A stretch of DNA of 64,000 nt. Source: an uncultured Coriobacteriaceae bacterium (lineage in GTDB: Bacteria > Actinomycetota > Coriobacteriia > Coriobacteriales > Coriobacteriaceae). The stretch spans positions 25,504 through 89,503 of the forward strand of contig CALUFC010000008.1 of NCBI GenBank assembly GCA_944319885.1, in the 5' to 3' direction. Position 1 is the stretch's first letter. The number at the start of each line of letters is the position of its first letter. Positions 52,125 to 61,206 of the stretch are shown in pieces. A program made the translations under genes and the position numbers. The notes under the pieces are model-generated. The model saw only the letters and a program-made list of their open reading frames with translations. It searched no databases and had not been told where the DNA came from.

Positions 52125-52709
52125 CTACTCCCCGAGGGCAGCTTTAAGGTTGTCTTGCTCGAGCACCTGCACCAGCTCGAATCGAGCGCCGTCATAGGTG
52201 AAGCGCATGATGGAGCAGTTGCCCGGCACGCGCTCGCCCTCGAGCTCCGGATGCCAGAAATCGCGAAACTCCTTGCAGGAAGAGGCCGAGGATACCGCCA
52301 GCACGCACTCGTGCCCCGGACGGTTCATGATGTCGGTGAGGGTCTCGACCATGCGGTCGCGCAGCTGCTGCTGCGTCTCGCCACCAAAGGCCGTGAAGAA
52401 GTCGTTCCAGGGGCGCGGCGGCAAGATGTCGTAGCGCTCGCCCTCGTAGAGGCCAAAATACCACTCGCGCAGCCCCGGCTCGTGCCCATAGGGCATGTTG
52501 GTGATGAGCTCAAGCGTCGCCTGCGTGCGGGTGAGCGTTGAGGCGTAGGCGTGGTCGAACGCGAGGTGCTCGCGGGCAACATAGCGCCCGATACGCGCTG
52601 CCTGCTCGATGCCCGTCTCGGTGAGCGGCGAGTCCACCCAGCCCTGCATGAGCTCCTTCACGTTGAACAGCGTCTGGCCATGGCGTACCAGATAGAGCGT
52701 CTTTGTCAT
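52125..52709 (-). CDS. Histidine phosphatase of the phosphoglycerate mutase family
   Basis: The 194-residue protein has YLVRHGQTLFN with the phospho-accepting His, YASTLTRTQATLEL, LREWYFGLYEGERYD and a later VSSASSCKEF where the second catalytic region (usually SHG) is altered to SSA. The change may affect activity or substrate. ATG at 52709 is preferred to GTG at 52712. Confidence 0.88.
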   Translation of the reverse strand: MTKTLYLVRHGQTLFNVKELMQGWVDSPLTETGIEQAARIGRYVAREHLAFDHAYASTLTRTQATLELITNMPYGHEPGLREWYFGLYEGERYDILPPRPWNDFFTAFGGETQQQLRDRMVETLTDIMNRPGHECVLAVSSASSCKEFRDFWHPELEGERVPGNCSIMRFTYDGARFELVQVLEQDNLKAALGE

Positions 52710-52819
52710 CACGGTTTCCTCTCCCTTGTATCCGCGAAGATTCTAACCAACACGGCAGGGCAGGTCAAAGCTCGTTGCACGCAGCGTGATGACGCTCTGC
52801 GGCCTGCTCCTCAGCTCAC

Positions 52820-53869
52820 TCAGCTCGCGAACGTAGCGATGATGCCGCAGGCCACGGCGACCACATAGAGCGCCACCAAGATGACCACGTTTTCGCGCAC
52901 GCTGCGGTTGGTGCGGAAGAGCACCAGGAAACCGGCGCCGGCGCCCACGAGCGTACCGGCGAGCATCGCGCCGAAGCCGAGCACGCCCTCCAGATACAGC
53001 TGCGTGACTACGACGCTCGCCGCGCAGTTTGGAATCAGGCCCACGAGCGCCGCGGCAAATACCGCCAGCACAGCATTGCCGCTCAGCAGCGCCTCGAGCG
53101 CAGGCTCCGCCGCCGTCTCGAGCACCGCCACAAGCACCAGCGTCACCAAGAAGATAAAGATCGTCACCTGCACGGTATGCGAAAGCGCGCTGCGCGCCAC
53201 CGACCACACCAGGCCGCGCGCGCCGGCGTGGGCGTGATCATGGCCGTGCTCGTGGCCGTGGCCATGGCCATCACCGTGCGCGTGCGCCTCATGCGCGTCA
53301 TCGCACCCGCACCGGTCGCGCTCGCACAGACGGTGAATATGATCGGCACCCTCGCCGCCCTCGGCGAAATCGTCGATGAGGTCGTGCTCGGCACCTTCAT
53401 GGGCAGCCGCCGCAGACGCGCCCAGCACGTGCCGACGCACCGCGGCATGGGCGCGCTCGCTTTTTCGCAGCACTTTGAGCACCGCATCGCCCGCAAGCCC
53501 CACCACGGCGGCGATGAGTGCCTTGATGATGAGGATCTGCGCTACAAGCCCTGCGTCGACGCGCTCGGCAAGCAGCAGCGGCAGCATCTCATCGGATGTC
53601 GAGAGAAACACCGCCACGAGCGTACCGACGGTGATGACGCGGCCCGCGAAAAGCGTCGATGCCATCGCCGAGAAGCCGCACTGCGGCACGATGCCCAGCA
53701 CCGCACCCACCACCGGACCCGCCGCCCCTGCTCGGCGCACGGCGGCGTTCACCCGTTCGCTCGCCATGTGCTCGAGCAACTCGAGCACGATGTAGGTGAC
53801 AAGCAGAAACGGTACGATAGGGAGCGTATCCTCGAGCGCGTGATGCACGATATGCGCGATAGCATCCAT
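52820..53869 (-). CDS. ArsP_2-type putative heavy-metal exporter with His-rich loop
   Basis: The 349-residue membrane protein has about ten helices in two halves: VVGAVLGIVPQCGFSAMAST and ALVGLIPNCAASVVVTQLYL repeats with conserved Pro-x-Cys in each. A central cytoplasmic loop is rich in His (HGDGHGHGHEHGHDHAHAG). This matches PF11449-type putative manganese/heavy-metal transporters. The His cluster likely binds a divalent cation. No yybP-ykoY manganese riboswitch is seen in the short (~90 b) leader. Confidence 0.85.
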   Translation of the reverse strand: MDAIAHIVHHALEDTLPIVPFLLVTYIVLELLEHMASERVNAAVRRAGAAGPVVGAVLGIVPQCGFSAMASTLFAGRVITVGTLVAVFLSTSDEMLPLLLAERVDAGLVAQILIIKALIAAVVGLAGDAVLKVLRKSERAHAAVRRHVLGASAAAAHEGAEHDLIDDFAEGGEGADHIHRLCERDRCGCDDAHEAHAHGDGHGHGHEHGHDHAHAGARGLVWSVARSALSHTVQVTIFIFLVTLVLVAVLETAAEPALEALLSGNAVLAVFAAALVGLIPNCAASVVVTQLYLEGVLGFGAMLAGTLVGAGAGFLVLFRTNRSVRENVVILVALYVVAVACGIIATFAS

Positions 53870-54029
53870 GAACGTCTATACTCCTTAGTGGCAAATCGCT
53901 TGTGAAAGGTTCATACCCTTCTTCCGGCGCTTGGCATCGATTGTTTAAGTTGCGGTATTGTACCTATCCAAGTTACATAAGGCAAACATCATGTATGCCG
54001 CACGCGTGCGGCAAGAAGGGAGCACCCCC

Positions 54030-55001
54030 TTGAAGGTTGCAGATGCACTCGAGTACGCCAACTCGTTCTACTTTCCCGAGCTCATCTTTGGCAGCGGCTA
54101 CGAAATCATGGAATCCGAGCGCGTGAAGGGCGAGGACGCCTGCAAGACGCTCTACACCGAGTGGCATGCGCAGGAGGAGCCCTCGTTCAGCTTTGACCTC
54201 GTACGCGAGCTGGGCGATCGCAACCGGGCGCTCTGCGACGCCATCGGCGAGCCGCGCCTGCGCAACCTCCCGAGCTCCCTGCTCGCCCGCTCGCTCTCCG
54301 ACGCCGACCTGTGCGCCGGCATCGCCGCGCTGCAGAAGCGCAGTGCGCAGGCCGTCATGCGCGAGGTCCGCGGCGACCGCGACGCCTACGCGGTGGCGTA
54401 TGTGCGCAAGCCCATCAAGGGCCGCGTGCTGGGCATCGATATCGAGACCACCGGCCGTGCGCCCGAGCGCGGCTACATCATCAACGTGGGCTGGGAGCTC
54501 ATGGAGCTCACCTCGGACGCGGTGCCCGAGGATGGCGAAAGCGTCTTCTGCGGCATTCCCGCCGAGCCCTACCAGACCACGGGCGTGCCGCTTGCGGACA
54601 TTCACCACATCACCTGGGCGGACCTCGATGGCAAGACGCCGTTTCGCAAGGACAAGAAACTCCAGGCGCGCCTCCTCAAGCTCATGCAGCGCTACCCCAT
54701 CATGGCGCATAACGCAGCGTTCGAGGATTCCTGGTTCATGCTCCACCTTGACGGCTATGCTGAAGCGCGTCGCACTGGCAAGATCCGCGTGATCGACTCG
54801 CGCGATATCTGCCGCAAGCTCGACAACGAAGTGGCAACCCTGCCGCGCGAATCGAGTCCCGCCAGCCTGGAGAACTGGGCGCGCCGGCGCGGCACCCTCG
54901 CGAGCAACGAGGCAGAGCGCCATCTGGGCCTCGACGACACCGATCTTATGCTCCGCACCGTCCAGGCGGAGTTCAACCGTAAGAGCATGTTCGCGAAGTA
55001 G
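54030..55001 (+). CDS. DnaQ-like DEDDh exonuclease
   Basis: About 323 residues. The C-terminal DEDDh fold has VLGIDIETTGRAPERGYIIN (D-x-E), MAHNAAFEDSWFML, a middle VIDSRDIC and HLGLDDTDLML (H...D). An N-terminal ~135 residues have no known function. I choose the TTG at 54030 because AAGGGAG lies 7 bases upstream. An ATG at 53991 with weaker AAGGC is the alternative. It probably degrades DNA or RNA 3' ends in repair or processing. Confidence 0.8.
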   Translation: MKVADALEYANSFYFPELIFGSGYEIMESERVKGEDACKTLYTEWHAQEEPSFSFDLVRELGDRNRALCDAIGEPRLRNLPSSLLARSLSDADLCAGIAALQKRSAQAVMREVRGDRDAYAVAYVRKPIKGRVLGIDIETTGRAPERGYIINVGWELMELTSDAVPEDGESVFCGIPAEPYQTTGVPLADIHHITWADLDGKTPFRKDKKLQARLLKLMQRYPIMAHNAAFEDSWFMLHLDGYAEARRTGKIRVIDSRDICRKLDNEVATLPRESSPASLENWARRRGTLASNEAERHLGLDDTDLMLRTVQAEFNRKSMFAK

Positions 55002-55034
55002 CACCGCAGCTCAGCCCCGGCCCGAGGAGCAATC

Positions 55035-56294
55035 ATGGCAGATCATCAGCACTTCAGCCAGCAGCGTCCCCACATGAGGAAGGCGTCCCGTGCAACCGCA
55101 CAGAGCCCCTCATCGGGACATCCTCAGCATCGTGCCGCCACGCAGCCCGCAGGCACGCGGCCCGCCGCAGCTCCTCACACGCGGCCCGCGCAGCGCACCT
55201 CGACGCGCCGGAGCGCGCTGCCCATCGTCGCAAGCGTCCTCATCCTCCTGGTGTTCGCCGGTGCGGGCTTCGGCATCTACACGCTCGTTCGCAGCATCCT
55301 AGGCAGCAGCGACGACGCACCGGCCACAAGCCAGAACAGTAACGTCATTATCGAGGACGCCGCATCCGCAGGCCCCGGCGATATCGTGATCGGCCTCAAC
55401 GGCGACGAGGATACCTACGTGCTTGTTGGCGAGGACTACCTTGAGGCGGGCGCACATGCAACCGAGCCGGTCGACGGCCTGCTCAACAGCCAGATCGAGA
55501 TCAGCGGCGAGGTGGATACCTCCAAGCCGGGCGACTACACCGTCACCTATACCGTAGATGACTCCCAGGGCCACACCGCCACGGCCGAGCGCCGCGTGCA
55601 CGTGGTGGACGAGATGGACACGATGGAAGGCGGCATGCCCATCCTCATGTACCACTATGTTTATGCCGATGACGCGCCGCCCGAGGACCTCAACAGCAAC
55701 TACATCGCGGCGAGCGCCTTCGAGGAGCAGCTGCAATACCTCACCGAGCACAACTTCTACTTCCCCTCCTACCCCGAGATCAAGGCCTTCATCGAGGGCA
55801 CGCACAGCCTGCCCGCCAACAGCATCGCGCTCACGTTCGACGACGGCGAGTACGGCTTCCTCTCGGTGGGCATCCCGCTACTTGAGAAGTACCAGGTCCC
55901 TGCGACCTCGTTCATCATCTGCGTGAACGCCGATGCCCGCCAGCAGGTCATCGACCACCGCAGTCCGTACGTGTCGTTCCAGTCGCACGGCTTCGATCTG
56001 CATAAGCCCGGCGGCTCGATAGGACACGGCGGCGTGATCAGCGCGCTGAGCAAAGACGAGATCGTTGCCGACCTCAAGCAGGCGCAGGAGGTGCTCGGTA
56101 CCACCGAGGCCTTCGCCTATCCCTTTGGGGATGTGACCGACGACGCGCGCGAGGCTGTCGACGAGGCGGGCATCCTCTGCGCCTTCACCACTGAGAACGG
56201 CTGGGCGCATGTGGGCGACGACACGCGGTCGCTGCCGCGCGTGCGCATGAACGGCGGCACCTCGCTCGAAGGGTTCATCGGCTCGATCAGCTAG
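55035..56294 (+). CDS. Membrane-anchored polysaccharide deacetylase with Ig-like domain (CE4)
   Basis: The 419-residue protein has a basic cytoplasmic N-terminus of ~60, one membrane helix (IVASVLILLVFAGAGFGIYT), an extracellular DUF5011/Ig-like repeat (EISGEVDTSKPGDYTVTYTV) and a NodB/CE4 domain with ALTFDDGEYG, SFQSHGFDLH and AYPFGDVTDDAR. Family members remove acetyl groups from peptidoglycan or other wall glycans. GAGGAG precedes the ATG. It lies 33 bases after the exonuclease. Confidence 0.92.
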   Translation: MADHQHFSQQRPHMRKASRATAQSPSSGHPQHRAATQPAGTRPAAAPHTRPAQRTSTRRSALPIVASVLILLVFAGAGFGIYTLVRSILGSSDDAPATSQNSNVIIEDAASAGPGDIVIGLNGDEDTYVLVGEDYLEAGAHATEPVDGLLNSQIEISGEVDTSKPGDYTVTYTVDDSQGHTATAERRVHVVDEMDTMEGGMPILMYHYVYADDAPPEDLNSNYIAASAFEEQLQYLTEHNFYFPSYPEIKAFIEGTHSLPANSIALTFDDGEYGFLSVGIPLLEKYQVPATSFIICVNADARQQVIDHRSPYVSFQSHGFDLHKPGGSIGHGGVISALSKDEIVADLKQAQEVLGTTEAFAYPFGDVTDDAREAVDEAGILCAFTTENGWAHVGDDTRSLPRVRMNGGTSLEGFIGSIS

Positions 56295-56306
56295 CGCTGC
56301 AGGCTC

Positions 56307-57125
56307 CTATCCTACGTAGCAGTCGTAGCGCACAGCTTTGCCGGAGATCGAATAGCTCGGGCGCGCACCGGCGAGATACGGCCCCTTCACGGGGCGCTTC
56401 ACCACCACTTTGCGCGGCCGTACCATACGGGCGGCCCCGAGCAGCGCCCCCTCGTCCTCGCAGGGCACCTCGAGCCCGTGCAGCAGCTGGAACTTCTTCT
56501 TCACGGCAGCGCTCTTGCGCCGCTCGGGAAACATGGGGTCGAGGTAGACCACATCGGGTCGCGTGATACGAGACGCCGGGCGCGCCTCCTCACCGTCGCG
56601 TTCGCGCGCCGCCATCCCCTGCAGCGCCCCGATGCTGTCGCTACCCGCCAGGCGCATGCGCCCGGCCACCTCGGCCAGCTCGGGCACCTCACGCGCGCGG
56701 TGCAATGCGTCCTCCAGCAGCGCTGCGATCACGGGGTTGCGCTCGTAGAGATCCACGGTGAACCCGGCGGCAGCGAGCAGCAGCGCGTCCGCGCCGAGCC
56801 CCGCCGTGGCATCCACGGCGTGCAAGGGGCCCGCAGCCTGCTTGATACGCGCCGCCCGCACGAGCAGCTCGCGCCCAAGCGCACCCGGACGAAGCCGCTT
56901 GAACTCGCTCGAAAAATCGGCACGCAGCGTCATCTTGCCGCGTGCAAGCGAGAGCCCGGACGCATCCACCACGAGGACGAGCTCGCGCGCGAGCGCGTCC
57001 GGCACACCCGTGGCGCTCACCGCGCATGGAACCCCCAGCTGCGCCGCCAGGCGCGCCGCGCGCTCACGGGCCGCCTCGCCGACGGCGACCACGGCGGCAA
57101 GCCCTGTCGCAGGCGCCGCCGTCAT
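56307..57125 (-). CDS. rsmJ: 16S rRNA (guanine1516-N2)-methyltransferase-type protein
   Basis: The 272-residue SAM methyltransferase has VDATAGLGADALLLAAAGF (motif I) and DVVYLDPMFPERRKSAAVKK, the RsmJ signature (DPMFPxxxKSAxVKK). It methylates 16S rRNA in RsmJ-type enzymes. The N-terminal 70 residues are divergent. It overlaps the end of the DUF389 frame by 4 bases (57122-57125). Confidence 0.88.
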   Translation of the reverse strand: MTAAPATGLAAVVAVGEAARERAARLAAQLGVPCAVSATGVPDALARELVLVVDASGLSLARGKMTLRADFSSEFKRLRPGALGRELLVRAARIKQAAGPLHAVDATAGLGADALLLAAAGFTVDLYERNPVIAALLEDALHRAREVPELAEVAGRMRLAGSDSIGALQGMAARERDGEEARPASRITRPDVVYLDPMFPERRKSAAVKKKFQLLHGLEVPCEDEGALLGAARMVRPRKVVVKRPVKGPYLAGARPSYSISGKAVRYDCYVG

Positions 57126-58137
57126 GCCGCACCATCCGTGCCCGCATTGCTCACACGGTGCTCCTCGACCACCGAGAGCGAGATGCCATCGAGCTCAACG
57201 CCGGCATGTTTGAGCTGGGTGTTGAGCGCCTCGACCGAAGGCGCCTTGCCCGAGCCCGAAATCTGCACGTAGAGCTCGCCATCGTTGATCGCAAGCTCGG
57301 TCACGCGGTAATCGTCGCCATCGAGCCAGTTTGAGGTGACATCCTGCACGAGCCGTTCGTGCTCGGCGTTCTGAACGATATCCATGCTCGTGCCGAACAG
57401 CAGCCCTGCGATGATCACCGCCGCGAGCGCCACGAATGCGTACCAGATGTTGCGGGCCTGCTCGGTTACGCTCGAGAACCGGCGCGCGCCGAGCCCCATG
57501 CACAGATACACCACGCTTCCCATCACCTGAATAGCGAAGAAGTTGGTGATGAACAGCAAAAACGCGCCGAGCGCTGCATCCCAGACACCCTCGTAGAGCG
57601 CCGCGCCCACCACGCAGAGCGGCGGCACGATGGATGCCGAGATCGCCACGCCCGGTACGGCATCGGGGATATCGTCGCGCATCGAGGCAAGCGATGCCAT
57701 GAAGCTCGCAGCCAACGCGATGACAAGATCGACGAGTCGCGGCGAGACACGCGCGAGCACCTGCGTATTGGTGTTCATATCGGCTGCGACGGGGATGAGC
57801 GCCGTGATGAGCGCGGAGGATGCCACCACGAGCACCATGCCGCCCACGGTGATGCCGAGCGCCCGCATCGCGCAGCCGGGACGCCCCTGCGCGGTAGCAA
57901 GCGCGCAACCCAGCATGGGCGACATGAGCGGCGCGTGAGCATGGCACCGATGACCGTGGTCGCCGAATCTGCCGCGATGCCGCCGGTCGCCACGACCGTC
58001 GCCGCGATGAGCCGCAGCAAGAACGAGGAATATTGGCGCAGCGGCTGATCGACCACCACGAGCGTCGCGTGCTCGGCACACGCAAGCACGCGCTGATCGA
58101 GCTCGCCGCCCAACAGCACCTTTGAGATAACAGACAT
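57122..58137 (-). pseudogene. DUF389-family membrane protein, frameshifted
   Basis: From the ATG at 58137 (GGGGGAG upstream) the product reads MSVISKVLLGGELDQRVLAC, then TGGIAADSATTVIGAML. It loses the DUF389 pattern after that, while the second frame resumes APLMSPMLGCALATAQG to the stop at 57122. The expected join is GAMLxAPLMSP, so one base appears missing near 57933. The second part has five or six helices and a C-terminal cytoplasmic domain. It is a pseudogene, a phase-variable gene or a sequence error. The function of the family is unknown. Confidence 0.75.
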
Positions 58138-58294
58138 CTATCGCTCCCCCACAGCAGAGAACTCGCATACCCCCTTGGCTGCTCCCCAGTGTATCCCATC
58201 GCGCATCGCGCCCGCGCACGCGCAGCAAAACCGCGCACGGGGTAGAATCTCAACAGATGCGCACGCGCGCGAGCCTCAAGCGAAAGGAACGTCC

Positions 58295-58780
58295 ATGGTC
58301 AAGACGCTCATCCTCGTCCGACACGGCAAGCCCCAACCTTCCGCGCCCGATATCCCCGATTTCGACCGTACCCTCACCGCCGAGGGCATCGCCGCGCTCG
58401 CCGCCCCGCACGGCCTGGCCCGCACCTTCTCGCTGCTCACCGAGGAGGAGCGCGAGCATGCGGTCATCTGGTCGAGCCCTGCGGTGCGCGCCATGCAAAC
58501 TGCACAGCACATCTCAGACGCCCTGGGCGGCACGCCCGTCGTGGAGAAAAGCAGCCTGTGGTACCAGGAGAGCGGCACGTTCTTAAACGAAGTCGAGGCC
58601 TCAGACGCCGCATGCCTCATCGCCGTGGGCCACATCCCGTTCATGAACGAGATGGCCGCCTATCTCACCGGCAGCGCCATATCGTTCACACCGGGCGCTG
58701 CCGCCGCCATCGAGCTCGGCGATGTACTCGATTTAGGCGCGGGCACGCTCAGCTGGTATGTGCAAGGTCCTGCCGCGTAA
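58295..58780 (+). CDS. SixA-type phosphohistidine phosphatase
   Basis: The 161-residue protein has LVRHGKPQPSAPDIPDFDR with the catalytic RHG, LTAEGIAAL, SSPAVRAMQTAQHISDAL and the second histidine in VGHIPFMNEM. This is the SixA/histidine phosphatase core. GGAA precedes the ATG at 58295. The target is unknown; SixA dephosphorylates histidine-containing phosphotransfer proteins in E. coli. Confidence 0.88.
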   Translation: MVKTLILVRHGKPQPSAPDIPDFDRTLTAEGIAALAAPHGLARTFSLLTEEEREHAVIWSSPAVRAMQTAQHISDALGGTPVVEKSSLWYQESGTFLNEVEASDAACLIAVGHIPFMNEMAAYLTGSAISFTPGAAAAIELGDVLDLGAGTLSWYVQGPAA

Positions 58781-58813
58781 GGATCACCCGCCGAGGTCAC
58801 CGTGCCGCAGGCG

Positions 58814-60574
58814 CTACCGCCAGCGATTGAGGCACACCGCGAGCTCGAGCGGACGCGGGAGGGCGAGCCCGCACCCCGGCGCTCCCGTCTCGTCGAGCGC
58901 CTGCCATCCGCGCTCCTCGACCGCGCGAAATACCATCTCGACCACCTGTGGAAGCGGTCGCGTTCCGTCGAGCAGGCCGCGTTCGAGCACCAGCCGCACC
59001 ATGCGCGCCAGCGCGGCGGTCTGCTCGCCCTCCACCAGCTGCTCTACCTGACGCAGGTCGACCGTATGCTCGCCCACCGAGAAGCCGTCGAGTCCCTGCA
59101 CCTTCAGCTTCGCAGGACGGCGATCATCGTGGCCGCGTGATGCGCCGCGAGAGCGCCCACGGCTGCGCCCGCGCTGCGACGAGGCCCCACGGCCGAGGTC
59201 GAGCGCAAGCCGACGCGGCCGCGGAGGTTCCCAGACCGCTCCTTCAGCACCCGCCGTCGCGGCGGATGCCATACCATGTGCCGCGAGCACCGCGTCCACG
59301 CGCTGCGTGACGTCGATCGCGCGGTAGCAGTCCATCTGCACCACGGTGTCGGCAACCGGGAAGAACGCGCCCGAACTCCCCACCACGATGACCGAGCTCA
59401 CGCCCGCCTGCTCCCAGAGCGCGCGCACGCGCTCGACAAACGGGGTGATGGGTTCCTGCTCAGCCGCGACGACCTCCTCCATGAGCGCGTCGCGCACCAT
59501 GAAGTTCGTTGCCGAGGTATCCTCATCGATGAGCAGCACGCGCGAGGACATCTCGACCGCCTCCACGAGCGAGGCTGCCTGCGAGGTGCTGCCACTGGCA
59601 TCCGCCGTGGTGAACGCACGCGTATCGCGCCCATCGGGCAGGTTGGTGATGAAGGGCGCGATGTTGGTGGCGTGCACGGGACGGCCGTCTTCCGCGCGCA
59701 GCTTGAAGGCCGAGGAATCGGTGATCGCGAGCTCGCGCCCGTCGCCGGCAACATGGTTGTACACGCCCTCCTGCAGTGCCTGCAGCAACGTGGACTTGCC
59801 GTGGTAGCCGCCGCCCACGATGAGCGTGATGCCCCGGCGAATCGCAAGTCCCCGCACCGAACCGCGATGCGGCAGATCGAGCGTTATGCTCAGGCTCTCC
59901 GGTGCCTGAAAGGGCAGGGCGCCGGCGAGCGGCTGAGACGAAGCGCCCGTGGCGCGCGGCAAGATCGAGCCGTCGGCCACGAAGGCAACAAGCCCCAGGC
60001 GCTCGAGCGCGCAGCGCACGGCGTGTTGATCGTCGGCGAGCTCGACCGCGGCGCGCGCCGCGGCCAGCGCACCCGTATCCGCCAGCAGCGACCGCTCGGC
60101 ACAGGCGGGCACGAGCTCGAAGAGCATCGTATCGAGCGCACGAGCGTCAACCGTCCTGCCGTGCGCGGGAAATCCCACCTCGAGGCGCATGGTGATGCCG
60201 GCGGGCGACACCTCGCACGCAGAGCGCGCGAGCACCTCGGGACCCGGCCCGCTCGTGGCGATGAGCCCGCTTTTACCTGAACCGCCCACCTTGAAGCTCG
60301 CCCGCGCGGCCTCGGCGGCGAACCGGCGGCAGAGCGTATCTTCAAGCGCTACACACCGATGCGGCGCATCGCTCAGCTCCGAAGGAAACCCAGCAACCTC
60401 GGCAGGGATCATGAGGCTCACGCGCGAGGGCGCGGCAAACGGGTCGCCTTGAACATGGTCGATCGACAGCACGAAGTCGCGGAAATCGTACCGTCCGCGG
60501 AGCGATTTGTATGCCGGGTATCCACGGCGGTCGATCGAGGCGAGCTTGCGCTCGAGGTCGTGTGAAGTCTGCAT
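58814..60574 (-). CDS. Predicted ATPase of the ABC class (PF09818 family)
   Basis: The ~586-residue protein opens with IDRRGYPAYKSLRGRYDFRD and LSIDHVQGDPFAAPSRVSL and has the unusual Walker A GGGYHGKSTLLQALQEGVYN and Walker B-like VLLIDEDTSATNFM. The family is conserved, widely distributed and functionally unknown. A Arg/Gly/Ser-rich insertion (RGASSQRGRSRGRSRGASRG) is near residue 465, apparently a basic linker. The start at 60574 is chosen for family alignment. TTG/ATG codons up to 60628 are possible. Confidence 0.85.
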   Translation of the reverse strand: MQTSHDLERKLASIDRRGYPAYKSLRGRYDFRDFVLSIDHVQGDPFAAPSRVSLMIPAEVAGFPSELSDAPHRCVALEDTLCRRFAAEAARASFKVGGSGKSGLIATSGPGPEVLARSACEVSPAGITMRLEVGFPAHGRTVDARALDTMLFELVPACAERSLLADTGALAAARAAVELADDQHAVRCALERLGLVAFVADGSILPRATGASSQPLAGALPFQAPESLSITLDLPHRGSVRGLAIRRGITLIVGGGYHGKSTLLQALQEGVYNHVAGDGRELAITDSSAFKLRAEDGRPVHATNIAPFITNLPDGRDTRAFTTADASGSTSQAASLVEAVEMSSRVLLIDEDTSATNFMVRDALMEEVVAAEQEPITPFVERVRALWEQAGVSSVIVVGSSGAFFPVADTVVQMDCYRAIDVTQRVDAVLAAHGMASAATAGAEGAVWEPPRPRRLALDLGRGASSQRGRSRGRSRGASRGHDDRRPAKLKVQGLDGFSVGEHTVDLRQVEQLVEGEQTAALARMVRLVLERGLLDGTRPLPQVVEMVFRAVEERGWQALDETGAPGCGLALPRPLELAVCLNRWR

Positions 60575-60691
60575 GGCGGCACCTATCGTCATATCGCAGG
60601 AGCGCGGCTCGCCAGCCATCTCCTGCAAGGACTATACTGTCACTCATCTTACGCGAACTTCGCGCCCGCCCGCGCGCATCAAGGAGGCATC

Positions 60692-61162
60692 ATGGCAATC
60701 GAGAAGGTCAGGGAGTATTTCCGCACACTGGGCATCGAGGACCGCATCCTCGAGTTCGACGTCTCGAGCGCCACCGTCGACCTTGCCGCGCAGGCCGTGG
60801 GCTGCGAGCCCGCGCGCATCGCCAAGACGCTCTCGTTCTACGTGGGTGACCGCGTGGCGCTTATCGTTGCCGCCGGCGATGCCCGCATCGACAACCCCAA
60901 GTTCAAAGCCGTCTTCCACACCAAAGCCAAGATGCTCAAGGCAGACGATGCCGAACGCCTCATCGGCCACGCCGTGGGCGGTGTGTGCCCCTTCGCCGTG
61001 GCCGATACCTGCGACGTCTACCTTGACGAATCGCTTCGGCGTTTCGAGACCGTGTTCCCCGCCTGCGGCAGCTCATCGAGCGCCATCGAACTCACCCTCG
61101 ACGAGCTCGAGCGCGCCGCCGCGCCCGTTGGCTGGATCGACGTCTGCAAGCTGCCGGCATAA
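60692..61162 (+). CDS. YbaK/EbsC-type aminoacyl-tRNA deacylase
   Basis: The 156-residue protein has ILEFDVSSATVDLAAQAVGC, RIAKTLSFYVGDRVALIVAA and CPFAVADTCDVYLDESLRRF, the YbaK fold with the conserved lysine in the AKTL block. Members hydrolyse mischarged aminoacyl-tRNA such as Cys-tRNA-Pro. AAGGAGG precedes the ATG. Divergent from the ABC-class ATPase. Confidence 0.92.
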   Translation: MAIEKVREYFRTLGIEDRILEFDVSSATVDLAAQAVGCEPARIAKTLSFYVGDRVALIVAAGDARIDNPKFKAVFHTKAKMLKADDAERLIGHAVGGVCPFAVADTCDVYLDESLRRFETVFPACGSSSSAIELTLDELERAAAPVGWIDVCKLPA

Positions 61163-61206
61163 GCCTGTCCTGCTGCCGCACGCATCGCATGCAGTCGCGC
61201 GGCGCG

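Noticed and set aside
53870..53957. Manganese riboswitch before the ArsP_2-type exporter
   Set aside because: The leader is short and shows no yybP-ykoY core.
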